NCBI RefSeq assembly: GCF_020742175.1
Contig: NZ_DYXM01000247.1
Span: 1 to 6,424 of the forward strand
Length of the DNA: 6,424 nt
Direction of reading: 5' to 3'
Source of the DNA: Dietzia timorensis
GTDB taxonomy: Bacteria > Actinomycetota > Actinomycetes > Mycobacteriales > Mycobacteriaceae
The notes beneath the pieces are model-generated. The model was not told the DNA's origin and did no database searches. It saw only the letters and a list, made by a program, of their open reading frames with translations. The position numbers and the translations under genes are program-made. Shown piece by piece: positions 1-6,424 of the stretch (positions within the stretch are counted from its first letter, which is position 1; every line of letters starts with the position of its first letter).

Positions 1-347
1 GCCTTGCGGTTTTCCGGCGATGACGGCGGAGAGAGCACCGTCAAGAGCCTGCGTTCCATTTCTGCGATCTCGGCGACGATCTCCTCGCGGTCGCCTCCGA
101 GGACGCAGTGAACATACAATTCGTCACCGCCGATGCCGAGGACGAGAGTCGACGGGGTGACAGTGATCGCCCACGACAACACCGTCGCCTGGAGGTCGCT
201 CTTGCCGACGAGGTCGTAGCGGATGATGATCGGCGGTCCGATCGGCGCGGGCGAGAACGCGGCGCGGATCACGCCGAGCGAGGCGAGGAGAATCTGCCAC
301 CCCATCCACGCCGTGACCGCGGGGACGTTGAGAATCTGGCGCAGCAT
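1..347 (-). CDS. mrpE: MrpE/MnhE subunit of Mrp Na+/H+ antiporter (3'-partial, runs off left edge)
   Basis: I read this frame by hand; it stays open for 115 codons to the window edge, so the stop is outside. MrpE is a small membrane subunit of the Mrp cation/proton antiporter, needed for activity or assembly of the complex. The visible protein has one hydrophobic segment (about residues 12-30), then the family's soluble domain: IIIRYDL (40-46), a serine-aspartate pair (50-51), and the signature ITVTPSTLVLGI (61-72) followed by ELYVHCV (76-82). The usual signature is TPGTL; here Gly is Ser. The ATG overlaps the mrpD stop in TGATG, and an AAAGGGG ribosome-binding site lies 9 bases upstream. In the same frame a TGA at 387-389 blocks any long upstream extension, and I see no ATG, GTG or TTG between. 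Canonical MrpE is about 160 residues and has roughly 45-50 more at the N-terminus, including membrane segments, so this is a short form. Family call is firm; whether the short start is natural is not settled. Confidence 0.88.
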   Translation of the reverse strand, partial: MLRQILNVPAVTAWMGWQILLASLGVIRAAFSPAPIGPPIIIRYDLVGKSDLQATVLSWAITVTPSTLVLGIGGDELYVHCVLGGDREEIVAEIAEMERRLLTVLSPPSSPENRK

Positions 348-2062
348 CAGCGATCGCCCCTTTCCGCCCCGACCGTTTCGGCAGCGTCATCCCCGGCGAG
401 GGGTCGGAACTCTGCGTCGGGGTCGAGGGGAGGAACCATGTACTCTCCGTCGATCGCGTCCGAGCCGAGTACCGCCTCGACATATCCGCGTGTGTCGATG
501 AGCCCGACGACGGCGCGGTCCACGATCTGCGCGAGTGGCTGGTAGCCGAAGAACATCGCCATGCTCGCCGCCGCGAAGATGACCGCCGGCGCCGTCAGCG
601 TGGCAGGCATGCGCCGGACTGGGGCGGCCGCCTCATCGCCCGAATCCGCGTCCTGTATCTCGGCAGGTGCCTCATCGTCCTCGGCATCCTCATCACCCTC
701 GTCTTCGGTGTCCCACATGGTGTGCTTCCACAGGCGGATCATCGCGATCAGCCCGATGAACCAGCCCACGCACACTGCGGCGAGCATCGTCAGGCCGGGC
801 CAGCCGCCGGCCTCCGCGCCCGCGCGCACGACCTCGAATTTCGCGACGAGCCCGCTCGTGAGCGGCAGCCCGATGAGCGAGGCGATAAGCACGATCGACA
901 CCAGCGCCATCCACCGTTCACGCCACCACATGCCGCGCAGCGCGCCCTGACCCGTGAGCCGAGGTGCGCCGTAGTGGTGCTCGAAGGCGCCGAACGCCGA
1001 GAGTAGTCCGCCGATGGTGAGCATGTGGTGGATCATGTACACGATCGCGCCGGTGAGCGCGATGGCGACGATGGAGGTTGCCAGCTGCGGCCCCTGTTCG
1101 CCGGACACCCTGGTCGTGCCGACGGCGAGCGAGGCGAGGATGACGCCGACGCCGGAAACCATTTGCCACGCGAGCACCCCGCGGATCCGCGAACCGGACG
1201 CGGAGGCGATAGCGCCCACCAGCGTCGTGGTGAGCGCTGCGGCAAGCATGATCCAACCCCATGCCGGGTCGAGGTCGAATGCGGTGGTCCAGATCCGGAT
1301 CACCGCGTACAGCGCGACCTTCGTGTGCAGGCCGGCGAACAGCGCCATCACCCCGGAGCTCGTGCTCGGGTACGTCTGTGGCAGCCAACCGTGGACGGGC
1401 ACCGCGCCGGCCTTGATGCACAGCGCGAGGACGACGAGGCCGAGCGCGAATGCGAGGCGGCCGTCCTCGCGCGCGGCGCCGGCGAGCGCGGCGAGGTTCA
1501 CCGATCCGGACACCGCGTAGACCAGCCCGACTCCGGCGACGAGCAGCGTCGAGGTGAGCAGATTGATCACCACGAACAGCCTGCCAGCGGCGATCCGCCT
1601 CGCCCCGCCCGTGAGCGCGAGCAGCGCGTACGAGGGCATGAGCATGACCTCGACCCACACGAAGAGGTTGAACAGATCGGCAGTGAGCAGGGCGCCGTTG
1701 ACGCCGCCGAGCAGCAACAGCACGAGGGAGGGGAAGAAGCGGGAGCGGCGTATCTCGCCGGTCGCATCCGAGAGCCAGATCGCGAGGATCGCGACGCCTG
1801 AGCACACAGCGAGCATGAGTGCAGAAAAGGTGTCGGACACGAACGGGATGGCCACCCCGGGCACATACGCACCGAAGCCGACGGCCTCGACCGGCGTAGA
1901 GCCGTGGTGGACGATGAGAGCCACGCTGCCCGCGAGCGCCGCAAAGGGTACCGCGTACACCAGGGTGCGCCGAGCCCAGAGCCATGGGGCGAGGACGGCG
2001 AGCGCCGCGCCGATGATGGGAACGCCGATGAGCAGCGGCAGGAGAGTGCTGGCGTCGGTCAT
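347..2062 (-). CDS. mrpD: MrpD/MnhD proton-translocating subunit of Mrp Na+/H+ antiporter
   Basis: This 571-residue polytopic membrane protein belongs to the proton-conducting antiporter family shared with NuoL/M/N of complex I. MrpD is one of the two large ion-translocating subunits of the Mrp complex. Visible landmarks are the conserved TM5 glutamate in FVWVEVML (Glu138), the TM7 lysine in CIKAGAVPVHGWLPQ (Lys217), LHTKVALYAVIRI with Lys248, and the TM12-type lysine in GLPLTSGLVAKFEVV (Lys408). In the HHM segment (345-347) the lysine usual in this motif is not seen; Ile350 aligns there. The protein is longer than the usual ~490-500 residues because of an acidic insertion (about 451-480) before the last membrane helix (about 487-507) and a ~39-residue acidic tail after the conserved GYVEAVL (526-532). 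The start ATG overlaps the mrpC stop (ATGA), and AGGAGGG precedes it by about 6 bases. Identity is certain at family level. MrpD is preferred over MrpA because the C-terminal MrpA/MrpB domains are absent and the gene follows mrpC. Confidence 0.95.
   Translation of the reverse strand: MTDASTLLPLLIGVPIIGAALAVLAPWLWARRTLVYAVPFAALAGSVALIVHHGSTPVEAVGFGAYVPGVAIPFVSDTFSALMLAVCSGVAILAIWLSDATGEIRRSRFFPSLVLLLLGGVNGALLTADLFNLFVWVEVMLMPSYALLALTGGARRIAAGRLFVVINLLTSTLLVAGVGLVYAVSGSVNLAALAGAAREDGRLAFALGLVVLALCIKAGAVPVHGWLPQTYPSTSSGVMALFAGLHTKVALYAVIRIWTTAFDLDPAWGWIMLAAALTTTLVGAIASASGSRIRGVLAWQMVSGVGVILASLAVGTTRVSGEQGPQLATSIVAIALTGAIVYMIHHMLTIGGLLSAFGAFEHHYGAPRLTGQGALRGMWWRERWMALVSIVLIASLIGLPLTSGLVAKFEVVRAGAEAGGWPGLTMLAAVCVGWFIGLIAMIRLWKHTMWDTEDEGDEDAEDDEAPAEIQDADSGDEAAAPVRRMPATLTAPAVIFAAASMAMFFGYQPLAQIVDRAVVGLIDTRGYVEAVLGSDAIDGEYMVPPLDPDAEFRPLAGDDAAETVGAERGDR
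357..363 (-). promoter_or_regulatory. Ribosome-binding site of mrpE
   Basis: The minus-strand sequence AAAGGGG lies 9 bases before the mrpE ATG, inside the last codons of mrpD. It is a moderate Shine-Dalgarno match. It matters because it supports the unusually late MrpE start at 347, the only plausible start after the in-frame TGA at 387-389. Confidence 0.55.
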
Positions 2063-2385
2063 GCTTTCCCTCCTGTCGCCGGTGCGGTCTCGGTATCGTC
2101 ATTGCGACCGATCACCGCGAGCGCACACATGAAGATCGACACGGCCATCGAGATGACGATCGCAGTGAGCACGAACGCCTGCGGCAGCGGATCGGCGGCC
2201 ACGTCGAGTTCTGTCCGGCCGTCGAGCGGTTCGCCGCGCCACGCGCCGACGCCGGCTGCGAGCAGTAGCAGGTTGACCCCGTGGCTGAGAAGCGTGAGCC
2301 CGAACACCACGCGCACCATGTCCCGTTGGAACATCAGGTAGGTGGCGCCCGCGAGGAGAACGCCGATCGTCACGGCGAGAATCAT
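2059..2385 (-). CDS. mrpC: MrpC/MnhC subunit of Mrp Na+/H+ antiporter (NuoK-like)
   Basis: The 108-residue product has the size of MrpC, a NuoK homologue that sits between the MrpA and MrpD modules in the membrane complex. Three hydrophobic segments are visible, at about residues 1-18, 25-48 and 68-93. The second carries the NuoK-like GLTLLSHGVNLLLL (29-42). The third begins with the family hallmark DPLPQAFVLTAIVIS (65-79), usually written DPLPQALVLTAIVI. A short polar tail (from 94) follows. The ATG overlaps the mrpA-B stop in ATGA, and a strong Shine-Dalgarno, AAGGAGG (2393-2399), lies 7 bases upstream inside the end of mrpA-B. The gene's own TGA overlaps the mrpD ATG in the same ATGA manner. 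This indicates coupled translation, which would help keep subunit amounts matched. Nothing in the sequence is unusual for the family. Confidence 0.96.
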   Translation of the reverse strand: MILAVTIGVLLAGATYLMFQRDMVRVVFGLTLLSHGVNLLLLAAGVGAWRGEPLDGRTELDVAADPLPQAFVLTAIVISMAVSIFMCALAVIGRNDDTETAPATGGKA

Positions 2386-5381
2386 TCGGCCGCCTCCTTT
2401 TCCGTGTCGACGGTGCGTGGCGTCGCCTCCGCCCCGTCGTCATCCGGCGCAGGTGCATCCTCATCCCGCGCGGGCGCCTCGCCGTTCGGGCGCAGCCGCC
2501 CCATGCCGAGCAGGTTGATAGCGAGCATGACCAGTCCGAGCACGGCGAACGACACCCCGAGGTCGAAAACGAGCGAGCTCGACAGCGCGATCCCCCCGAC
2601 GTCCCAGTGTTTCGGCTCGAGGAACGTGCCCCACAGGTAGCCTGCGATGCCGGTGCCGCCGGCAAACAAGAGCCCCAACCCGATGACGACGGAGGGGGTG
2701 TTCTGCCTGGAAAGCGGACGGTCGGCGTCCCTGGACAGGTAGATCAGCGCTATGGCAGCCGAAGCCACGAGCGCCGCGATAAAGCCGCCGCCGGGCTTGC
2801 TGTGCCCACGCCAGAACAGCAGCGCCGCGACCGCGAGCAGCACGGGCGCAGCGAACCACACGACCAGTCGCAGCGGAACGGTATTGCGTCGAACGTCGCC
2901 GAAGGCCCGGCGCACCCGCTCGGATCGTCCCTCCAGCTCGGCGAAAGGAGCCTCGAGCGAGTCGCCCGGATCGAGGTAGCGTTCGCGCATCGACGCGATC
3001 ACCGCGGCGATGGCGATCCCGGCCATGCCGAGTACGGACAGCTCGCCGAAAGTATCCAGTGCACGGAACTCGACGAGAATCACGTTGACAACGTTGTGCC
3101 CGCCGCTGATCTCCTCGGTGTTCTCGAGAAGGTATTCACCGAGGTCCGAGCGTTCGCGGCGCGAGGTGAGCACGAGCGTACCCACGGTCGCGCCGACGCC
3201 GACGAGCGCAGCCATCACGAGCCCTGCCGAATGCCGACCCCGCGAGGGTCGACGGAAATGCGTCGGCAGCCGGCGCAGAACGAGCAGGAACACGATCACC
3301 GTGATCGCCTCGACCATGAGCTGGGTCAGGCCGACGTCCGGCGCTCCGAGGCTGAACATCTGCACCGTCACCGAAATGCCGACCGCCGACAGCAGCACGA
3401 CCGTGCCCACGCGCGAGCGGGTGACGCACATGCCGACCACCGCACAGGCGATCGCGACGAGAAGGACCAGATCGGACACGCGGCCGAGGTTCGGCTGAAG
3501 CGGCGGCACAGTACTCAGACCGCCGGAGCCGAACATCGCGAGAAGGCCGATCGCGGCGAGTCCACACATCGTGGCCAGCAGCGCGCCGACGTGCCGAGCC
3601 GGCGAATCGGAATCGGTGAGCTTCGCGAGCGCGGCCCCGGCAAGCGTTACCTCGCGGTCCAGCGCATCCGAGGCCCCTGCCCCGTCGAATGGGAGGAGGG
3701 GGCGGTCGAGCGCCCGCTCGATCGGCCTCCGCCACCAGGCAAGCAACCCACCCACGACGATGACGGCGGAGGTGATGGCGATTTCGATGCCGAACCCATG
3801 CCACAACGCGAGGTGGGAATGGTACTGCGAGCCGGGGACCGCGGCGGCCGCGAAGGCATCGAGGAACCCGTCGAGCGGGCCCATCCAGAACGCCAGGGGG
3901 AGGCCGACGAACGCCGGGATCGCCGCCGCCCACAGCAGCACCGGCGACACCTTGTGGACGGCTGCGGGCGCTCCCTTTCCCCGCTTCGTCGCGGAGCGGT
4001 CCACATCGACGAAGGCGGCGAGGACGATGCGGGCGCAGTACGCGAATGTTCCGATGGCCCCGAATGTCGCGGCGGCCAGGACGATCCAGCGCCCGCCGCC
4101 GTCATCCAGCGAGGAAAACGCGGTGAGCATCGATTCCTTCGAAACGAAACCGAGAAGGGGTGGGATCCCTGCCATGCCCGCGGCGCCGACGAGGGTCGCG
4201 GCGAAGGCCACGGGCATCGCCCGAATGCGCCCCGGGATCCGGCGCAGTTCGCGAATGTCACGGGTATGGGTCGCGTGGTCGACGACACCGATGAGCATGA
4301 ACAGGCCCGACTTGAACAGGGCGTGGGCGAGGGTATGCAGCGCGGCGGCGGCAAGGGCCGCGTCCGTGCCGACGCCGATCGCCGCGATGATCCAGCCGAG
4401 CTGCGACACCGTCGAGTACGCCATGAGCTGCTTGAGGTCGAACTTCTGCAGCGCGAAGATCGCGGCCATGATCGCGGTTCCGAGGCCGACGGAGATGAGC
4501 AGGGTGCGCCACAGCGCGATGTCGGCGAATGCGGGGGAGAAGCGCATCGCCAGGAAGATGCCCGCCTTGACCACCGCCGCCGCGTGCAGATACGCCGAGA
4601 CCGGGGTGGCCGCGGCCATGGCTCCGGGGAGCCAGTAGTGGAACGGCCACTGCGCCGATTTCGAGAACACGGCAACGGCGACGAGCACCGCGACGAGACC
4701 GGTGATCTGCGGTTCGTCGGTCCACACGGTCCCGGACAGTGCCTCGGAAATCCGGTCGGTACCCGAATACATCCACACTAGCGCGATGGCCGCGAGAAGG
4801 GCCAGGCCGCCGGCGAAGGTTGCGGAGAGGGTGCGCATGGCCGAGGCGAATGCGGGCCGACCCGAGGTGAGGATGAGTGCGAAACTCGCCAGCGAGGTGA
4901 TCTCCCAGCCGACGTACAGCACCGCAAGAGAGTCGGTGAATACCAGCAGCAGCATCCCGAACGTGAACACCGCGATGAGCTGGTAGAAGGCGTATCCCGG
5001 GGCTTTGGCCAAACGGGTTCCCGGAGGGGGCTCGGTGTGTGCGGGGATCGTTCCGGCCTCGGCGGGGGCGGTCTTGTCGAAGTACGCCGTGGAATAGACG
5101 AGGACTATCGCGCCGATCCCGAGGGTGATGAGCGCGAAGAACATGCCGATGGGCTCGGCGACGAATACCGCGTCCCACCCCCGCGCCGGAACCCACGGGA
5201 GCGAAGCCGTCGTGCCGGGGTTTCCGGAAAAGACGTTCTTCGCCTCGGGAACGAGCGCTGCGAATCCGGCAAGGTAGAGGATCGCCAGGGGCCAGCCCGC
5301 TTGCCGTCCCATGAGGCGGGACAGAGGCCACGCCAGGCATGTAGCTAGGGCTGACGCTCCGATTCCGAGGAGAAGCGTCAT
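2382..5381 (-). CDS. mrpA: MrpA-MrpB fusion (MnhA/B) large subunit of Mrp Na+/H+ antiporter
   Basis: This 999-residue membrane protein is the first gene of the operon and the largest Mrp subunit. Residues ~1-550 form the NuoL-like antiporter module, with the TM5 glutamate in YVGWEITSLASFALI (Glu160), the TM7 lysine in FSKSAQWPFHYWLPGAM (Lys241), LHAAAVVKAGIFL with Lys272, the broken-helix motif LHTLAHALFKSGLF (His349, His353, Lys357) and GIPPLLGFVSKESML (Lys415). Residues ~635-800 are the MrpA-specific extension, with SLGAPDVGLTQLMVEAITVIVF (678-699, Glu691) and LDTFGELSVLGMAGIAIA (775-792). Residues ~833-960 are a complete MrpB domain with GHSKPGGGFIAALV (859-872) and LVFDLGVSFAVLG (937-949). 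Separate mrpA and mrpB in Bacillus are ~800 and ~140 residues, so the length fits a fusion, as in 'group 2' mrp operons. A 39-residue charged, mostly acidic tail follows. The start is fixed by an in-frame TAA at 5391-5393; a modest AAGG lies 7 bases upstream. The fused product exports Na+ (or other monovalent cations) against H+ with MrpC-G. Confidence 0.96.
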   Translation of the reverse strand: MTLLLGIGASALATCLAWPLSRLMGRQAGWPLAILYLAGFAALVPEAKNVFSGNPGTTASLPWVPARGWDAVFVAEPIGMFFALITLGIGAIVLVYSTAYFDKTAPAEAGTIPAHTEPPPGTRLAKAPGYAFYQLIAVFTFGMLLLVFTDSLAVLYVGWEITSLASFALILTSGRPAFASAMRTLSATFAGGLALLAAIALVWMYSGTDRISEALSGTVWTDEPQITGLVAVLVAVAVFSKSAQWPFHYWLPGAMAAATPVSAYLHAAAVVKAGIFLAMRFSPAFADIALWRTLLISVGLGTAIMAAIFALQKFDLKQLMAYSTVSQLGWIIAAIGVGTDAALAAAALHTLAHALFKSGLFMLIGVVDHATHTRDIRELRRIPGRIRAMPVAFAATLVGAAGMAGIPPLLGFVSKESMLTAFSSLDDGGGRWIVLAAATFGAIGTFAYCARIVLAAFVDVDRSATKRGKGAPAAVHKVSPVLLWAAAIPAFVGLPLAFWMGPLDGFLDAFAAAAVPGSQYHSHLALWHGFGIEIAITSAVIVVGGLLAWWRRPIERALDRPLLPFDGAGASDALDREVTLAGAALAKLTDSDSPARHVGALLATMCGLAAIGLLAMFGSGGLSTVPPLQPNLGRVSDLVLLVAIACAVVGMCVTRSRVGTVVLLSAVGISVTVQMFSLGAPDVGLTQLMVEAITVIVFLLVLRRLPTHFRRPSRGRHSAGLVMAALVGVGATVGTLVLTSRRERSDLGEYLLENTEEISGGHNVVNVILVEFRALDTFGELSVLGMAGIAIAAVIASMRERYLDPGDSLEAPFAELEGRSERVRRAFGDVRRNTVPLRLVVWFAAPVLLAVAALLFWRGHSKPGGGFIAALVASAAIALIYLSRDADRPLSRQNTPSVVIGLGLLFAGGTGIAGYLWGTFLEPKHWDVGGIALSSSLVFDLGVSFAVLGLVMLAINLLGMGRLRPNGEAPARDEDAPAPDDDGAEATPRTVDTEKEAAE

Positions 5382-5443
5382 GGAAATACCTTAACAATGG
5401 CGGAGTGGCGGTCCGGGATTTAGCCAAACGAATGCTGGGAGAA
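5382..5443 (-). promoter_or_regulatory. Short leader/possible promoter region of the mrp operon
   Basis: About 62 bases separate the hairpin from the mrpA-B start. It is the most A/T-rich stretch between the genes, with short runs such as TTTGGCTAAAT and TTGTTAAGG on the minus strand. The AAGG at 5389-5392 can act as the ribosome-binding site. TAAATC could be a weak -10, but a -35 at normal spacing would fall in the hairpin and I see no consensus match, so promoter placement here rests on position rather than on a convincing motif. No operator palindrome or riboswitch-like structure was recognised. Confidence 0.35.
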
Positions 5444-5480
5444 CCTCGCCCGCCTGCACGTTCGGCGCAGGCGGGCGAGG
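5444..5480 (-). terminator. GC-rich hairpin, probable terminator of the acyl-CoA oxidase gene
   Basis: A perfect 14-bp inverted repeat, CCTCGCCCGCCTGC (5444-5457) and its complement (5467-5480), encloses a 9-base loop. It begins 34 bases past the stop codon of the acyl-CoA oxidase gene. In the direction of transcription the stem is followed by TTCTCCCAGCATTCG, which is not a true U-tract. This fits the U-poor intrinsic terminators common in high-GC actinobacteria. It could alternatively shape the leader of the downstream mrp operon. Confidence 0.75.
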
Positions 5481-5514
5481 AGGACGCATGGGCGCCCGAA
5501 ATGACGCGGACGGG

Positions 5515-6424
5515 CTACTTCTTGTACCCCGCCGGCTCGGCGCCCTCGGCCGGGTCGACGCCGGCCTCGCGGAGCATCGGTACGTCGGTGAGTATCGCCG
5601 GGATGCCGAACGCCTTGATGAGATCGTCGGCGTAGTACGACAGCGAACGGCACAGCCGGTTATAGGACGCCGTCGCGGCCTTCGTCCGCTCGGTGGTGAG
5701 TCGGTTGTGCTCGAGGAACCAGCCCTTGTTCTTATCGACGATGTCGAGGAAGTAGAGGTCCAGCAGCGCGTCGAGTACCTCGGCGGTGTTCGGGTCCTCC
5801 TCTTCGATCTTGTCGATCGCCTCGACGAAGCGGTCGAAGACGTACAGGTCCATGTGCGCCTGGCCGACGGCGAGGATGTGGTCCTGGGCGCCGTTGAACG
5901 TGTCGAACGCGGAGATCTTGTCGTTGGAATCGGCGCGGCGCATCCGCTGCGCGGCCGTCTCCACGAGGTGCTCTTCGCGGTCGGTGAGGAGGCGGATCTG
6001 GTGACCGCGCTCGAGGAGGTCGGTGTTCTCGCGGTCCGTCACCGAGTCGATGAGCTTCTGCCAGAGTGTCGTCGCGCGCACGCGCTCCTGCACCATGTCG
6101 CCGACCGTGCCGACGACGGTGCCCACGAGGTGGACGGGGTCCATATCCGAGAACTCGTTGGCGTACGCCGTGAGCTGCTCCTTCGCGACGAGCTGGGTGA
6201 GCACGACGTTATCGCCCTCGAACGTGGAGAACACGTCGAGGTCGGCGCGGATTCCGGTGAGCCGGTTCTCGGCCATGTAGCCGGCACCGCCGCAGGCGAG
6301 ACGCATCTCGTTGACCGTGTCGTTGGCCCAGCCGGAGACCGTGGCCTTGATCCCGGCCGCGTGCGTTTCGAGCTGGCGACGCTCGAGCTCGTCGTAGGAG
6401 TCCGGGTTCGCCTCGAAGTCGTGA
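5515..6424 (-). CDS. Acyl-CoA oxidase, C-terminal part (5'-partial, start beyond right edge)
   Basis: The frame is open from the right edge to a TAG at 5515-5517 and encodes 302 visible residues; whole acyl-CoA oxidases are about 650-700 residues, so roughly the C-terminal 45% is here. The enzyme oxidises acyl-CoA to trans-2-enoyl-CoA with FAD, passing electrons to O2 to make H2O2, the first step of beta-oxidation. The fragment contains the family motif LACGGAGYM (visible residues 42-50) and VFSTFEGDNVVLTQLVAKEQL split at 64-74 and after. The Glu of FEGD (Glu69 of the fragment) aligns with the catalytic base of acyl-CoA oxidases, so the active site looks intact. The rest (about 110-290) is the mostly helical C-terminal oxidase domain, rich in acidic and aromatic residues, ending in AGYKK. 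An in-frame Met at 6304-6306 lies inside the conserved region and is not the start. The gene is co-directional with the mrp operon but is separated from it by a hairpin; no functional link is evident. An acyl-CoA dehydrogenase is less likely because of the FEGDN motif and the long C-terminal domain. Confidence 0.92.
   Translation of the reverse strand, partial: HDFEANPDSYDELERRQLETHAAGIKATVSGWANDTVNEMRLACGGAGYMAENRLTGIRADLDVFSTFEGDNVVLTQLVAKEQLTAYANEFSDMDPVHLVGTVVGTVGDMVQERVRATTLWQKLIDSVTDRENTDLLERGHQIRLLTDREEHLVETAAQRMRRADSNDKISAFDTFNGAQDHILAVGQAHMDLYVFDRFVEAIDKIEEEDPNTAEVLDALLDLYFLDIVDKNKGWFLEHNRLTTERTKAATASYNRLCRSLSYYADDLIKAFGIPAILTDVPMLREAGVDPAEGAEPAGYKK

Noticed and set aside
124..483. 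Minus-strand frame of 119 codons as a possible longer mrpE
   Set aside because: It is in a different frame from the true MrpE motifs (IIIRYDL, TPSTL, ELYVH) and has no membrane segments.
1025..1801. Plus-strand open frame of 258 codons antisense to mrpD
   Set aside because: Composition is rich in Arg, Gly, Asp and Glu with no family resemblance; GC-driven shadow.
918..2102. Minus-strand frame of 394 codons overlapping mrpD and the end of mrpC
   Set aside because: It is an Arg/His-rich out-of-frame reading of mrpD, whose own frame has all expected MrpD motifs.
2607..4781. Very long plus-strand open frame (724 codons) antisense to mrpA-B
   Set aside because: Its product is dominated by Arg, Gly, His, Asp and Glu with no hydrophobic core or recognisable domain, as expected of a shadow frame opposite a hydrophobic protein in high-GC DNA. 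The opposite strand encodes a certain Mrp subunit.
4258..5427. Minus-strand frame of 389 codons with a start upstream of mrpA-B
   Set aside because: It is an out-of-frame reading of the first part of mrpA-B with Arg/His-rich, low-information sequence and no domain; its only merit is an earlier ATG.
5420..5653. Small minus-strand frame spanning the hairpin between the oxidase and mrp genes
   Set aside because: It overlaps the oxidase 3' end out of frame, reads through the terminator stem and yields an Arg-rich product with no recognisable features.

Overview
The window is high-GC DNA (by eye roughly two thirds G+C), with codon use and gene content typical of an actinobacterium. A Mycobacteriales-type host (Corynebacterium/Dietzia/Gordonia-like) is a reasonable guess, but no marker fixes the genus. 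Every convincing gene lies on the minus strand, so transcription runs from right to left.

Right end (5515-6424): the C-terminal part of an FAD-dependent acyl-CoA oxidase, a fatty-acid beta-oxidation enzyme. Its start lies beyond the right edge. It is followed by a perfect 14-bp GC-rich hairpin (5444-5480) that probably terminates its transcript. Only about 60 bases then remain before the next gene.

Centre and left end (1-5381): a Mrp-type multisubunit Na+(cation)/H+ antiporter operon of the 'group 2' layout, in which mrpA and mrpB are fused. The order in the direction of transcription is mrpA-B fusion (2382-5381), mrpC (2059-2385), mrpD (347-2062) and mrpE (runs off the left edge at position 1). 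mrpF and mrpG are expected just beyond the left edge. The genes are joined by overlapping stop/start codons (ATGA, ATGA, TGATG), each preceded by a Shine-Dalgarno sequence inside the upstream gene, so they are almost certainly co-transcribed and translationally coupled. The products form one membrane complex related to the membrane arm of respiratory complex I: MrpA and MrpD resemble NuoL/M/N, MrpC resembles NuoK, and the complex exports Na+ (or K+/Li+) in exchange for H+ for pH and salt homeostasis.

No undescribed system is visible. The unusual points are within the Mrp subunits: an MrpE that starts late and lacks the usual N-terminal membrane segments, an MrpD with a strongly acidic loop insertion, an acidic C-terminal tail and an apparently missing lysine in a usually conserved motif, and an acidic tail on the MrpA-B fusion. 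All remaining long open frames, including long ones on the plus strand, look like GC-driven shadows. No RNA genes, mobile elements or CRISPR arrays were seen.
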